A stretch of DNA of 64,000 nucleotides from Todiramphus chloris collaris (GCA_025345505.1 JANVCC010000120.1:927814-991813); one strand, 5' to 3'; positions 1 through 11,639 are shown, counted from the stretch's first letter. Made by a program: numbers and translations. The notes: generated by a model not told the origin, from the letters alone.

Positions 1-60
1 CCAAAACCAAAAAAAAACAAAACACAAAAAAACCCCGAAACAAAACAAAAAAACCAAACC
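1..60. repeat. A/C-rich low-complexity tract
   Basis: The first 60 bases are almost entirely A and C, in runs of A broken by single or paired C. This is simple low-complexity DNA. It may be the tail of an element lying left of the window, but nothing recognisable is attached to it here. An AATAAA hexamer follows at 79-84; without any upstream gene in view it cannot be called a poly(A) signal. Confidence 0.7.
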
Positions 61-601
61 TTGGATTGCATGTAAAGAAATAAAGTGAAATGCTATTCCC
101 CCACTCCTGCTGTCTGTGCTTGAGCCTTCCAAGAAGTTCCTGTCCTCATCTGTTAGGGTATCATTTTACAGCTCGATGACAAACACAGAGCTTGCCAGTT
201 TAAACATATAGGTCTCAGTTTTGCTCTCTGGTATGCACACGTGCTTACCTTTCCCTCGCAGAGGTGGGTGGGAGAGCAGCTTTAGTCCCTGCCCCCTCTC
301 AGACAGAAGTGCAGCTCCATGTTGGGGTGCCGGGAGTGGTGTCCCCGTGCCCTTCCCTGCGTGCCCCCACCAGCCCCGTGCTGCTCACCAGGACCACACG
401 TGCTCACGCTCAGCTCCTGCTCACGTCCACCCTCTTCAAACTCACAAGGCTCCCCATCACCAGCTCCCTGTCTGCTGGGGCTGCACTGATGGGATCCCCA
501 GGGTGCCGCTGCTCACCCCAGGGCGCAGGGAGGCAGGGAGCCCAGTGCCCTCCAGTGCCCTCCCAGCCCCGCGCACGGAGAACGCAAACCGAAGGATTAC
601 G
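61..601. other. Unique GC-rich DNA, possible upstream exon
   Basis: No recognised gene or repeat. A 113-codon frame opens at 264 on the plus strand and stops just after a strong splice-donor-like site (ACG|GTAAGT, GT at 602-603). Its residues are rich in Pro, Ala, Arg, Ser and Thr, as expected from a GC-rich frame, and match no family I know. If the donor is used, this stretch would be an exon whose frame runs on into 1148. Confidence 0.25.
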
Positions 602-1147
602 GTAAGTAAATCATCTTAAATGATGCATTACCTATGGAACGGCACCGAACGCACAGCCCAGCCAGCCAGCCGGGCTGATGGGCATCATGCAGCTCTGGCA
701 GCGCCCGGGCGCTTCCCCAGCCCTGGATGGGGAACTGCCTCACACCCCCTGCTCTCTCCGGCCTCCCCCCAGCAGCTTTCTGCTGCTCCACCGCACGACT
801 TTGCCTCACGAGTCTTCCACTCGGTGTCTGCTCAGACAGGGGAGGAGGGAGCAGGCAGGGCCCTGCATCCCGAGCCAGCCGGCCGAGAGCCCAGTGCTCC
901 CCGGGCCCCCGCAGAGCTGGGTGTGGGGGCTGCTGGCAGGGGCCGGGCTGGGGAGGGCAGCAGGAGCAGGGGCAGCAGGCAGCAAAGCGCGTCCAGCTGC
1001 GGCCATCCCAGCGGCACGATGCATGGCCCCCGGATGGATTGGCTGTTACGGATTGCCAGGCCTTGTTCTGAGATAAGGGGCCTTACACCAGTGGCTGATT
1101 TATGCCTCCCTCACTTTCCTCCCTTTTTTTTCTTTTTTTGTTTCCAG
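602..1147 (+). other. Candidate GT-AG intron
   Basis: The stretch starts with GTAAGT, a near-perfect 5' splice site. It ends with a long pyrimidine tract (about 1108-1144) followed by CAG at 1145-1147. A possible branch site (ctgat) lies near 1094-1098. Length is 546 bp, typical of bird introns. The frame open from 264 would pass through the junction in phase (CG|G) and stay open to a stop at 1418. The joined frame would be about 200 codons with no family resemblance. A non-coding spliced transcript is equally possible, and a chance pairing cannot be excluded. Confidence 0.3.
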
Positions 1148-4100
1148 GAGCTTTAACAGGGTGGAGCAGCCAAGCCTAAATGTTGAACCATCGAAACACG
1201 CCTCTGATGTGTCAGATGGGACTTGCAGGGAGAGCTGGGCAGGGCACGGGCCGAACAGTGTGTGCTGCAGAATAACCCCATGCTCAGTGATGGCCTCAGG
1301 CAGTGCCCTGGTCCTGACGTCCCTGCCTGACCCCATGTGTCCTCAGGGTATGGTGAGATGGGAGGTGTCTGCTGGAGGAGATGATGACCCCAGGGACCTC
1401 CGGGGCTGGACGATGTGAACAGTCCAAATGTTCTGCTGAAACCCCGGCAAACTAATTTTTCCCCATTAGGTTTGGTTTCAGGTATCCAGTATAAACATGT
1501 TGTGTCACATTCACGTAGCAACAGTCACAGCACTGAAAAATGGAGTATTTCAGGTCATTTGTGCTTAAAAAAAAATACATTATCCCAGGTCTTACAACAA
1601 GCCAGAGTGAGCTGTGTTGGAGGCAGTGGGGTTAGGTCCTGCTTGTTTTAGAGAGGACATGGGGTTGTAAACTGTCTTTGCTGTGACTATAAAATCAGTG
1701 TAGCTGTGCTGGCAGGATCCGTGCTCTCCCTGTGTGCAGGATTGATCCCAGCCCCTTCTCCTTACCCTGGCAGGAGCCCCGTGAACTGCAGCGAGGATGC
1801 TCTCGGCAGTGAGGACAGAGGAGGGTCCTGTCCCTGTTTTCATCCATCTCTCTGTTCAGTGCCAGCTGCCTGCCGCGGGGACAACCCCTCCGGCATGGGC
1901 CAGGGGGACCCGTCCTGGCACCGTGCCCCGCGCGGTTCCCGCTGCATCCTCGTCAGGACCAGCACCGCCCGCTAGCACCGTCCCGGCAGGTTCTGCTGGA
2001 GAGCTGGAGGAATCCAGCCCTGCGACAGGCAGTACTCCAGGTTCCCAGCCTGCTACAGCAGCCAAGCGCTTGGATAGCTGGCACTAGACTCTCTCCTTGA
2101 ATTACTCATCTTTTCCATTACGAGGCCTCTCATACTCCAGCAATCCATCTGTTTGGTGGTGCAATTTCAGGATCATGCCTTTTGTCAGTGATGTTAATTT
2201 TGGCAGTCAGCAGCAGACGTGGTGCTGAAGCTCCCCGCTGAGGCCTCGCTGCCTTTTCCTGGGCATCTGGCAATGTGCTCGGAGGTGCCAGTGGAGATGG
2301 CAGCCTCCTTCCCAGCGTGTCCGGGGTTTTGTGCCAGGTGGTGGCTTCTGAGACCGCCGAAGGGCTTGGCAGCGTGAGCGCTGGTTGCTGGTAGAGCACG
2401 CATGAGAAAGGTGATCGTGGGGTGGGTTGATGCCCTGTGCCCTGTGTGTAACAGGCTGTCAGACACTCTGCTTGCATTTTGCTCTCTAGATGCAGTCCTC
2501 TGATGACCTGCCAGGGCCTTGCGCAGCTCCCTGGGACTCACCTGCCTTGGTCATGGCAGATGCTGGGGTGCTCGTGGACCAGACTGCAGACAGTGGGCTA
2601 CCAAGTGACTGGAGAGGCACTGCCACCGCACTGCTTAGCATGGCAGAGGGACCTTACGCAACCAGATCCCACAGATGTGTGATAGCACCTGAACCATCTT
2701 TAGGAGCTGGAGGATCACCGTATCAGTTGCTTCCTCTGCCTAGTTTTCCTCAGTGATCTGGGGTCCTGCCTTCTTTCGGTCTCCTTGGCTCTTGGATGGC
2801 TACAGATGACACTTCCACCTAATGCATCCTCTCCCAGGGACCAGCAGGCAGACCATGCCCAGTATAAACCCCATCATCTGGGGTACCCAGAGCTGATGTG
2901 CAGGATTTATCAGGACCATCTTACTGCAGTGAGGTCTCAGGGAACAGGACGGAGAGAGGATGAGAAGCCAAGCTCTGCTGACCTCCTCAGCAGGGCTCAC
3001 TGGCCAACATGGCACGCCCCTGCCACCTTGCCTCAAGGAGGGTGGCTCAGCAGGGGCCACGGGGGACAATCTCTTTGCAAAGGGAAAGCACAGCATGCTG
3101 AGTTTTGGGGTAGGGGTTAGTACCTGGAGTTGGGTGTGTGAGTGGGGATGTCTGCTCCATTCCCATCACCTTGCTGTCCCTCATTCCACTTTCTCCCTGG
3201 TAAGGCTCTCGGCTTTAAGCCTAAACTCTTGATGAAGGGCTTTGGTATAGGCTTGGACCCAAACTTGTGCTCCTGTGAGGCTGGTCCAACTCCCAAAAGT
3301 GAGTTCATCAGGGAAACTGGTCCTGGAGCCTCTTCCTTCAGAGGTGAGCCACGGGCCTCAGGGATGGCCCCAAGATGCTGCTCTGTAGCCATCAGTGTTA
3401 GTGACGCGCAAGGTCTGAGGGAGTCTGTTTTGCATGGGGTGTGCACCCCCCGTCTCCCTGCCTGGTGGCTCTCCAGGGAGGGTCTCTGTGTGCTTTTCTG
3501 AAGCCACAAAGCAAACACTTGTCCTGGGCATTGCATAAGCTGAGAAATGGGGAACGTCCTTTTCCATGCCACCCGAAACTCCCGTGGCAGAGCAAGGAGG
3601 AGAACCCACCTGTCCTGCCCCAGTGGTGCCCCACAGAGGGGTCAGCTCAGCCCTTTCCCCACCCCCTCCCTGGCAGGCCCCACGCTCTGCTCGGGCACAC
3701 GGGGCCTCCCACGCGGGACGCTCCCTCCTGCCAGGCAGAGAAGCGGGCGAGGGCAGCCTGCCTTCCCTCGGGCCCAAACAGGTGGCGAGCGGGCGGGGAG
3801 AGCTGGTGTGGGGCTGTGAGCGTGCCATGCTTGTCCCTGGCGCGGGGCTGGGGAACCCTCTGCGGCCTCCTGGCTGCCCGGATCCTGCTCGCTCGGTGCC
3901 TCCTGCACCCGGTGTGCTGCTTTTATTTCTCACCTGTCTGTGCCGTTCCTCCGGGGATCGTGATTGGGGCAGGGATGCTCGGTTGCCTCCTTTCTCCTGG
4001 TTGCCTCTTTCTCCTGATCGGTGCGCAGGGCTTGGAGCAGCCGAGCAGCAGCAGCAGCAGCCTGAGCTCTGAGGGGGGACGGGGAGGGATCCACAGGGCA

Positions 4101-5555
4101 AACAGCGCCTGTGGGACCTCTGTGCAGCTCTGCCCTCACCGTTCTTGTCAGCCCTTTGCTGCCCTCCCCAAGCCCCTCTGCCCCTTGCCAGGGGGTTGGT
4201 GTCTTCCCAGGAATATTCCCTGCTGCAGCCAGGGTCACTTTTGTCACCGTTGGTGTCTGTCTGCTCTTCCTGGCTGCTGCTTCCGAAACCTGCGGAGGAA
4301 ATATCCCTGAGTAAGGGGGAGGGAGTGAGCCGTGAGAGCTGGGGCCAGCAATGCATCTCTGTGCCCAACACAAGGCCTAAAGAGTTATTGGGATGGACAT
4401 ATTTGATGCACAGCTCTTACAACACCTGCCCTCTCCAGGTGCTGGTGGGGAAGGTGTAAGAAGCCCACAGTGGACAGGGGGGAATGATTCCCCTTCATAT
4501 GTGTCTTTGGTAAACAGAAATGAGCCTAAGCTGATCACAGCCGTAATAGCCGAACTGTTTATGGCTGTTAGCTACTATCAGGCTGCATATTCCTGCTATT
4601 TGTCTCCATCTCCTGCTCTTGCTAGAGCCCTGCCCGGGGTGTAAGCTGGGGGTTTGCTGTAGTTAATAATGTGCGTCTGAGGATGCTTGTCTGTGTTGTG
4701 CTGTGCCCCGGGGGAGCTGTGAGACAGCTGTAAGTGTAAGATGCCCAAGAAGACCCCAAACATCACCAGCTCACATCCCCCCAGCTTATATGCCATGGAG
4801 GTGCAGTACCACCCAGCTCACCTGGGCCCCAGCAGGGTTTGCCCACAAACCTGCAGCATGGCCAGAGCCTTGGTTGGCAGCAGCAGGGAGCCAACAGCAA
4901 GAGGCAGACCTGAGGCTTGGACCTCTGGTCCTGTCTTTTCATGTTCCTTCCCTGAAGCCTGTGGTACTCAGGGCAAGGGCTGGGCTGGCACTGCCAGGGT
5001 GGCTGTGAACTGTTCCAGCACCTCATCGTCCCCATTGCTTGGCATCCCTTCACAGCGGTGTCCCTAGAGCCGGGCCTGGCACTTGGCTGTGTGTCTTGGA
5101 GTCACTCTCCCAGTTGGTGTCTCAAGCTTCAGAAATGGCATCAGACAGTTGCTGGTGGATGCTAAAGGCAAGTGTCCAGTCTAGGACACCATGGAGCCCT
5201 CACAGGCATCGCAGCAGCGCATCTTCCTCCCCTGTGCGTTCAGTACCTGCTGTCTCCAGAATGGTCCCCCTGTGGGACGGCTCACCCCATCCTGTCTCTG
5301 CCAACACCTCTGTTCATGGCTGGTGTCTTATTTCCCAGTAAGGCTCTCCTGCATCCTGGATGCTCAACCCTTATCTCCTCCCACAGCCCCCAGCCTGTCT
5401 GGCTTCCTCTGCTCACTGCACATAAGGACCGGAGTGCATGGTGGTACCTGGGTGGGGGGAGAGGGTCTGAAGACAGATCCCCGTGGTGGCTCCGTGCCAC
5501 AGGGGCTGGGGTGGGAGGACAGGATCCATGGCGGGGTAGGGAGAGTCGGAGAACC
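1148..5555. other. Unique GC-rich intergenic DNA
   Basis: No gene, RNA or interspersed repeat recognised. Overlapping long frames on both strands, including a 337-codon minus-strand frame at 3358-4371, have the low-complexity Pro/Ala/Arg/Gly/Ser look of GC-driven frames and no domain. A short run of about six AGC triplets lies near 4044-4063. The part from 1148 to 1418 would be a downstream exon if the candidate intron at 602-1147 is real. Confidence 0.6.
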
Positions 5556-5875
5556 AGGCGTGCGGGGACGGGTGCGTGCCTGTGTGCGCAGCGTGGGACG
5601 CGTGCCGAGGTTGTGTTCACGAGGGGCTGTATCCACGTTCAGCAGCAAGTCTGAAGGTGCCTGTTTGCATCCGGGAGCTGCGTGTATAGGAGAAGATGTA
5701 GCTCCCATATGTCCATGTCAGCGTGTGTAAGAACATGCCCACGTAGCTCCTGTCCTTGTGTGTGGCGTGTGCGTGTGTCATACCCTCTCCATGGCCGGGG
5801 TGTATCCGTCAGCGTGACGTGCCGGCTCTGCTGTGTGTACACGGTGGGTGTCTGTGTGTGTAAGGTACTGGATAC
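5556..5875. repeat. Degenerate TG/GTGT-rich low-complexity patch
   Basis: Plus-strand sequence repeatedly returns to GTGTGYGTGT-like strings separated by unique bases. It is an old, interrupted dinucleotide-type repeat. Alternating purine-pyrimidine runs are short. No gene is seen in it. Confidence 0.5.
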
Positions 5876-5899
5876 GAGGGGAAATGGCTGGAAAAGCCA

Positions 5900-6245
5900 T
5901 CCCCACTCCCATTCTAATCAGAGAAACGAAGCAGCTGTTGGAGTGAATAGACCCTGCACTAAAGCAGACGTCTTAATATCTTTTGCAGAGGAGGTGCATT
6001 GTGATTCATTCTGTGCATCTCTATTACTCAGCTTTTGATAGGGGCTTACTTGTCTCAAGTGCTTTTCATTATTGCCCTAATGCTATCTATTAACATACTG
6101 GATGGAGGCTCTTTTCTCATCTGGAGCATGCATCACTGTGCTTTTAAAGATTATGGGGCTTGCAAATACATAACACTTTACTGCCTCCCTGACATAATTC
6201 ACTGGGAAAAGAAATACATGTAAATAGATAGGTAAATAGATAACC
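5900..6245. promoter_or_regulatory. AT-rich candidate conserved non-coding element
   Basis: Base composition drops sharply from the GC-rich flanks to AT-rich, non-repetitive, high-complexity sequence. Homeodomain-, FOX- and GATA-like words are frequent (for example ATTAAC, TTTAAAGATTA, and AGATAGG/AGATAACC near the right end). A 62-codon frame inside (6035-6223) shows no family resemblance. Birds often keep developmental enhancers as islands like this, but conservation itself cannot be seen from one sequence. Confidence 0.35.
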
Positions 6246-7175
6246 TAGTTGGAGGGTTGTGGGAGACAGAGAGGCAGACGGACCAACCGACCCCGGCACG
6301 GAGCTCAGCACACAGTTAGTTCATTTGTAATAAATGAGAAAAGAGCTGCTCTCAGGGCTGATTTTAGAATTCTTGGCCACCGTTTGGTCTCACTTGGAAA
6401 AACCCTGTTTCTTTGTTCCCAGCCTCCAACCTTCAGGCTGCAGTGTGGGTCACCCACCCGAGACTGGGGCTGCTGAGGGGGAAAGGTTCCTGTGCCCAGG
6501 AATTGGGGCACCCTGGGGAGGTGGGGATGGGGAGAGGACTGTGATGGAGAGACAAGTAACAGCACATTGTGGAAAGACAACCTTTGGATGGAGACCCCAG
6601 CGAAGTCCATAGGATGCACAATTGAGCAGCGACCACAGCATTCACCAGAGCCACGGCCATGCTCTGCTCTGGCAGAGACTTCTCCAGCAGCCCCAGGAAC
6701 ACCATTTCATCTTAGCTGGGTCAATTAACTACTTTAAAGACCGGTGAGGCATTTAAACACTGTGATGTGACTTATGTAGGCAGTCTTCATCAGGGGAAGA
6801 TTACAGGTGTGGTTTTCTGGGTCAGTGTTATTACACAGTTATCAATCACCGCTCTGTTGCATGGTAGATGATGGCCGGGTTTCCTGACGAGCACGATACC
6901 GAGACAGGACCAGGAATGACCCAGAGCTGAGATCAGGCACTGATATTTTTCCATCCTCTTTTTCTCTTCAGCAAAACTCGAAACTAAAACATTTTTCTCA
7001 AGAAAGGAATAAATAGGAATTATAACTTAACAACAGCATAAGTGCTTCTTTCCTCAGCTCAGGGTGACTTTTTCTTTCAAATCTTGTTGAACTGTGGTAA
7101 GAAATGCAATGGCACCAAAGCAAAATTAAACAGACTGCGACTGGCATAACTGAGCAGCTCAGCTGAGCATGTGCA
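6246..7175. other. Unique intergenic DNA
   Basis: No gene, RNA or interspersed repeat recognised. The right 400 bases are moderately AT-rich and run up to the pyrimidine tract. Confidence 0.55.
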
Positions 7176-7592
7176 TTTTCTCTTCTCTTTTCTTTTCTTT
7201 TCTTTTCTTTTCTTTTCTTTTCTTTTCTTTTCTTTTCTTTTCTTTTCTTTTCTTTTCCCTTTCCTTTCCTTTCCTTTCCTTTCCTTTCCTTTCCTTTCCT
7301 TTCCTTTCCTTTCCTTTTCCTTTTCCTTTTCCTTTTCCTTTTCCTTTTCCTTTCCTTTTCCTCCCTTTCCCTCCCTTTCCCTTTCCCTTTCCCTTTCCCT
7401 TTCCCTTTCCCTTTCCCTTTCCCTTTCCCCTTTTCCCTTTTCCCTTTTCCCCTTTCCCCTTTCCCTTTCCCTTTCTCTTTCCCTTTCCCTTTCCCTTTCC
7501 CTTTCCCTTTCCCTTTCCCTTTCCCTTTCCCTTTCCCTTTCCCTTTCCCTTTCCCTTTCCCTTTCCTTTCTTTCCTTTCCTTTTCTTCTTTT
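7176..7592. repeat. 417-bp pure polypyrimidine/polypurine tract
   Basis: Every plus-strand base here is C or T. The tract is layered. A TTTTC pentamer array (to about 7257) gives way to TTTCC pentamers (to about 7315), then TTTTCC hexamers (to about 7352), a mixed CTCC segment, and finally a long CCCTTT hexamer array with a CCCTTTT variant (about 7375-7565). The very repetitive Lys/Gly and Phe/Pro or Ser/Leu frames running through it are translation artefacts. Mirror symmetry makes the tract prone to H-DNA (triplex) and replication slippage, so its true length may differ from the assembly. Confidence 0.97.
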
Positions 7593-8585
7593 GGAACCCC
7601 ATTTCCCTGCCCTGTGCCTGTGCTACAGACACCTCTAAGCCTGCAGAGAGCACTGACCCCATATCCTCCAGACTGTTCCCCAGAACCTGGGGGGATTGTC
7701 TGGCAGGCGGTGGTCGCATTGACCATCCCAGCAAATCAAGGCAGGGCATATTCCTCCCAGCACATCTCTGTTGGCATATTTAGGGCAGGACACTTTGGGG
7801 CACAGTTTTCAGGTCACATGTAGATGGCAGCCCTGGAGACAGCCCAGGACTCTCACTGGCTGGCTCGCCCAGAGGCATCAGAGCTACTGGTCTAAACACG
7901 AGCTCAGTGGCTGGGGTGCTGAGCAGCAGGAGGCCAAATTCATCTGGGCAGAGACATCCACAGACCCAGGAGCCTCTGACTCGGTGTCTGTGGTGGCCCC
8001 ACAGAGCTGTGGGGATGAGCAGGAGCCCACTGTGGTGCTGCTAGGAGGGCTGAGAAGGGCACGATGCACTGTGCTCCTCCAGGACGGGGCTGCACATATG
8101 CTTTGGGAAAGACTTGTCCTGGATCAGGGTCGGGGCTTGGCCTGCCTCCCGCCATCACAGTGACCCAAGGCAGAGGACACATCCCATACTCTAGGTTTTC
8201 ATCCTCTGGTCTAAACAAATCAGGGGCCCTTCAGCCTCTCCGGCTGGGCACGAGCCCCTGTTGGTAGGGTGTACAGACGGCTGGGGGCAGCCCTAGCACC
8301 AAGGCATGAGATGGGGATGAGCAGTGGGTATCCCGAACTCAACATGGGTCCCACTTTCTGTGGCCAGGTTCCCATTTCCTGTGTTGGTTGAGGAGGGGGG
8401 TTCGACAGAGCCAACCTGTGCCACGACCACCCCCTGCTCTGAAGCATTGTGACTTCTCCCTCCCCCAGCCTCACACAGGGGCTGTCAGCACCTGCTTGGG
8501 ACAACCTGACAGCAGCACCAAAAGGTGTCTGTCGCTGGATGCTCTCAACCTGTGAACACAGCTTTACTCTGTTCAATGAATAACC
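7593..8585. other. Unique GC-rich intergenic DNA
   Basis: No gene, RNA or repeat recognised between the pyrimidine tract and the AT-rich island that begins near 8586. Confidence 0.55.
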
Positions 8586-9240
8586 TACAGCATATATCAC
8601 AACCTCTTATAAAGAGAGACTGATGCTGGCTCCCAGCTATGGTTAATCATATAAACTTGCCTAATTTTATTCTATCAGCCATCTTGTTGCTACATGCCAG
8701 ATGCTTGCCTTAAATGAATAGTGTTGGAACAGCCAAACATCAAGTTAACAGAATACCAGCAAACATTCCCGACAGCGTGAGCAGTCTATAAAAGCTGGCA
8801 CTGAACTGTATTAGAGGGAGAGATAAGCTCGCAGAGAGGAGCTGGGAAGACAGTAGGCTTGGTTATTTTTTCCAAATGGCTTCATGTAACATGCGGTGCA
8901 GGTGCCGTAGGAGAAATCCATCCAACTATGGAAGTATCTCTCTATCTAAGGCTGGCTATGCCGTGAATCTTCTAATGGGATTAAGGCTTTAATGTCCTAA
9001 ATAGAATATGAAATAATGCTTCCTCGCGCAGATCTGCCAGCTGTCTTGCAAACGGGGCAGAGAAACTTCCACTTTCTGCAGATCAAATCCGTCACTCTCT
9101 GAATTGATGGCAAGAGCCTCATCAACAAGATATAATGTTTTAATGATGTTGTGACATGACCTGACACGCAGTGTCATTTGATGGATTCTCTCATGTCACG
9201 GAGTATTTCTGACACAGAAAAATGTAACCTCTCTCCCCTC
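8586..9240. promoter_or_regulatory. AT-rich candidate conserved element with TATA-like box
   Basis: About 650 bp of complex, AT-rich, non-repeat sequence set in GC-rich DNA. It contains a GTTAATCAT HNF1/homeodomain-like word near 8642 and a canonical-looking TATA box (TATAAAAG, 8787-8794). About 80 bp after the TATA box is a small frame (8876-8992). This could be an enhancer, a small-transcript promoter or both. Cross-species conservation would decide. Confidence 0.4.
8876..8992 (+). other. 38-codon Cys/Arg-rich small open frame
   Basis: The frame starts ATGG at 8876 and stops with TAA at 8990-8992. It encodes 38 residues beginning MASCNMRCRCRRR, then a neutral C-terminal half. A TATA-like box lies about 80 bp upstream at a plausible promoter distance. 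It matches no protein I recognise. Frames this short are common by chance, and the start context is weak at -3 (C) though G is present at +4. Listed because it sits in a segment that looks conserved. Confidence 0.15.
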
Positions 9241-10283
9241 TTCCAAACAAAAAAAAAAAGAAAGGGGATGGCAAAAATATTAAATTCTCCAGTGCCTAAA
9301 ACGCTTGGACCCCTTGCAGCTCCTGGTACTTGGTGGTGCCCTGTTTCAGCTCCTCAATTACCTTGTACTGGAGAAGATGAATTTCCACCACGCTTTTCTG
9401 TATCTGCTTTTCACCTCTGCATGGCACATTATCACTTGCTAATAACACGGAACAAATAGCATGGCATTAATAACTGGCAGAAATAATTTCACCCTTGTGA
9501 ATCCTCTTCAAGTCACTTTGGACATTTTGAATTGTTTTCTCTCTGCCTTGATTGCCCTTGATTCTTGAATGCTCCTAGGTCTATGGTTGCTTCTCCCCTG
9601 GTTTCATGCAAGAGGCCAGTGTTGGGAGCTCAAACAAGGTCTCCTGGGCTGGTTGCAGATGCCTGTGGCACAGGGAGTGTTTGTCTGGAAGATGTGGCTG
9701 TCCTTACCCCACCAGCAAACCCAGACACAGTCTTCTGGGGTAGTTGTTCCTGTGTGTCCCAAAGGGAAGTGAAAAACCCACCCAGCACCCAGATGAAAAA
9801 AGAAGTGGGGATCATGTCTCTGAGCAGGTGCTGAAAGGTGACAGATTCATGCACACCCTTGGTTCTGGGTCTGGATGCACTGAAGCTGCTCCCTGGCACC
9901 CCGTGGGTGAGGGACATCTGAGGATGCCAAGGTCTGTGCTGGGAGGATCTCTGTGTAGCTGTCAGCACAGAGAAGCTCTGCGGCATCAGGGAAAAGTCTC
10001 AGTGCTTACACAAGAGGGACCGTTGGCTCCTTTTTGATGATCTCAGCCTTGCAGCAGTTTTCTAGGGGTTGCTAGGTGCCTGGAGGCCTCTGAGGTTGGG
10101 AAGAACTGGGCCCTGGCAACTCAGGCTCCTCATGCCTCCCTTGCCCAGAGGAGAGGCAGGCTCCTGCTTGCACCCAGCCTCATTCATTCCCAAGCACTGA
10201 TGGGGGCCTGGGGCTGGTGGCCCCCCAGCACCATGGCCAACTCTGCACTGTCCCAGCAATGGATCACAGTGGCCCTCAGAGAA
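9241..10283. other. Unique intergenic DNA
   Basis: No gene or recognised repeat. A short A-rich run occurs near 9249-9260. Confidence 0.55.
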
Positions 10284-11124
10284 ACAATCATAGAGTCATA
10301 GATTCACAGAATGGTACACGCTGGAAGGGAGCTCTGGAGATGATGGAGTCCAACCCCCCTGCCAGAGCAGGGTCACCCAGGGCAGCCCACACAGGAACAG
10401 AGCCAGGGGGGGCTGGAAAGGCTCCAGAGAAGGAGACTCCACAGCCTCTCTGGGCAGCCTGGGCCAGGCTCCCACACTCTCACAGCAAAGAAGTTTTTCC
10501 TCCTGTTGAGGTGGAACTTCCTGTGTTCCAGTTTGTGCCCATTGCCCCTCATCCTCTCCCAGGACACCACTGACAAGAGCCTGGCCCCTTCTCCTTGCCC
10601 CTCACCCTGCAGAGATTTGTAACCATTCCTAAGATCCCCTCTCAGGCTTCTCTTCTCCAGGCTGAACAGCCCCAGGGCTCTCAGCCTTTCCTCACCAGAG
10701 AGATGTTCCAATCCCTTCAGCATCCTCATGGCCTCCACTGGACTCTCTCCAGTATTTCCCTGTCCCTCTTGTACTGGGGAGCCCAGAACTGGATGCTCCA
10801 GATGTGGCCTCACTCAGACATAGTAGAGGGGAGGAGAACCTCTCTCAACCTGCTGGCCACACTCTTCTTGATGCACCCCAGGACACCATTGGCCTTCCTG
10901 GACACAAGGGCCCATTGCTGTCCCGTGGAGAACTTACTGCCCACTGGGATTCTCCAGCCTGTCCAGCTCTCACTGGACAGCAGCACAGCTCTGGTGTGTC
11001 AGCCACTCCTCCCAGTTTGGTATCATCAGCAAACTGGCTGAGGGTCCACTCTGTGACTTCACCCAGGTCACTGGTGAAGATGTTGAGTAAGACTGGACCC
11101 AGCACTGACCCCTGGGGTCTGTGA
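10284..11124 (-). mobile_element. CR1 LINE, 5'-truncated, minus strand
   Basis: The plus strand shows the reverse complement of a CR1. The octamer tail (aatcatagagtcatag) comes first, then the 3' UTR, then the end of ORF2. The minus strand reads a decayed end of the reverse transcriptase with the motif [12 protein letters not shown], then a spacer and FADDTKLGG, which is the CR1 version of the catalytic [YF]xDD box. Similarity stops near 11124, so about 0.84 kb of a roughly 4.5-kb element remains. Its 3' part is nearly identical to the opposite-strand copy at 18445-19022, which suggests the same, fairly young subfamily. CR1 moves by target-primed reverse transcription; this copy cannot. Confidence 0.95.
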
Positions 11125-11639
11125 GCCTGTGAATCCTCTGTGTGTGGGGGTGTGTGGTGGACGGGGTGTTTGGGGGTGCCCTGACCTGTCAGCCCAAGAC
11201 TCTGCTGCATGTTTGGGAAGCCCTGGCACCTCAGAGGTTCTGTGGGACCCTGCTGTCCCCTGTGCTGTGTGACACTGAGGACACAGGGGCTGTGAGGATG
11301 CTGCTGCTGTCGCCAGGACCTGGGGGAATGAATCTGGGGAAAGAGACCTGCAGAGTCCTGTGTATGCTGGCCCACCCACCCCAGGGCTGAGTCGGAGCCC
11401 ACAGCTCTCCAGTGCAACCAGCCAGCCCCAGCTGCATCCCCAGCACCTGCACCAGCACCTGATATCTGTGGCAGCAGTGTGTGTAGGGGGGGGTATCTGC
11501 CCCACGGGGGCATGGGAGTGGGTGTCCCCCACCCACCCACCCACCCACGTTCTGGCAGCACCTGCTGGGCAGCCCTCTGCTTTCCCCTCCCCGTTCCCCC
11601 GAGCTGGCAATTGCAGTTTGGGCAGTAAATCTGAACCAT
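11125..11639. other. Unique GC-rich DNA with a short CCCA repeat
   Basis: No gene recognised. A CCCA tetranucleotide microsatellite of about five units lies near 11525-11547. Confidence 0.6.

Noticed and set aside
79-84. Poly(A) signal of an upstream gene
   Set aside because: AATAAA alone in A-rich DNA, with no exon or downstream GT-rich element in view.
3358-4371. 337-codon minus-strand open frame
   Set aside because: Low-complexity Ser/Gly/Arg/Pro composition, no domain, and equally long open frames on the opposite strand over the same bases. It is explained by high GC.
6998-7783. Long Lys/Gly, Phe/Pro and Ser/Leu repeat proteins
   Set aside because: They are translations of the polypyrimidine tract; no coding evidence.
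10845-11639. 264-codon minus-strand frame as a host gene
   Set aside because: Its C-terminal half is the decayed CR1 reverse transcriptase; the N-terminal half is unique DNA that happens to be open.
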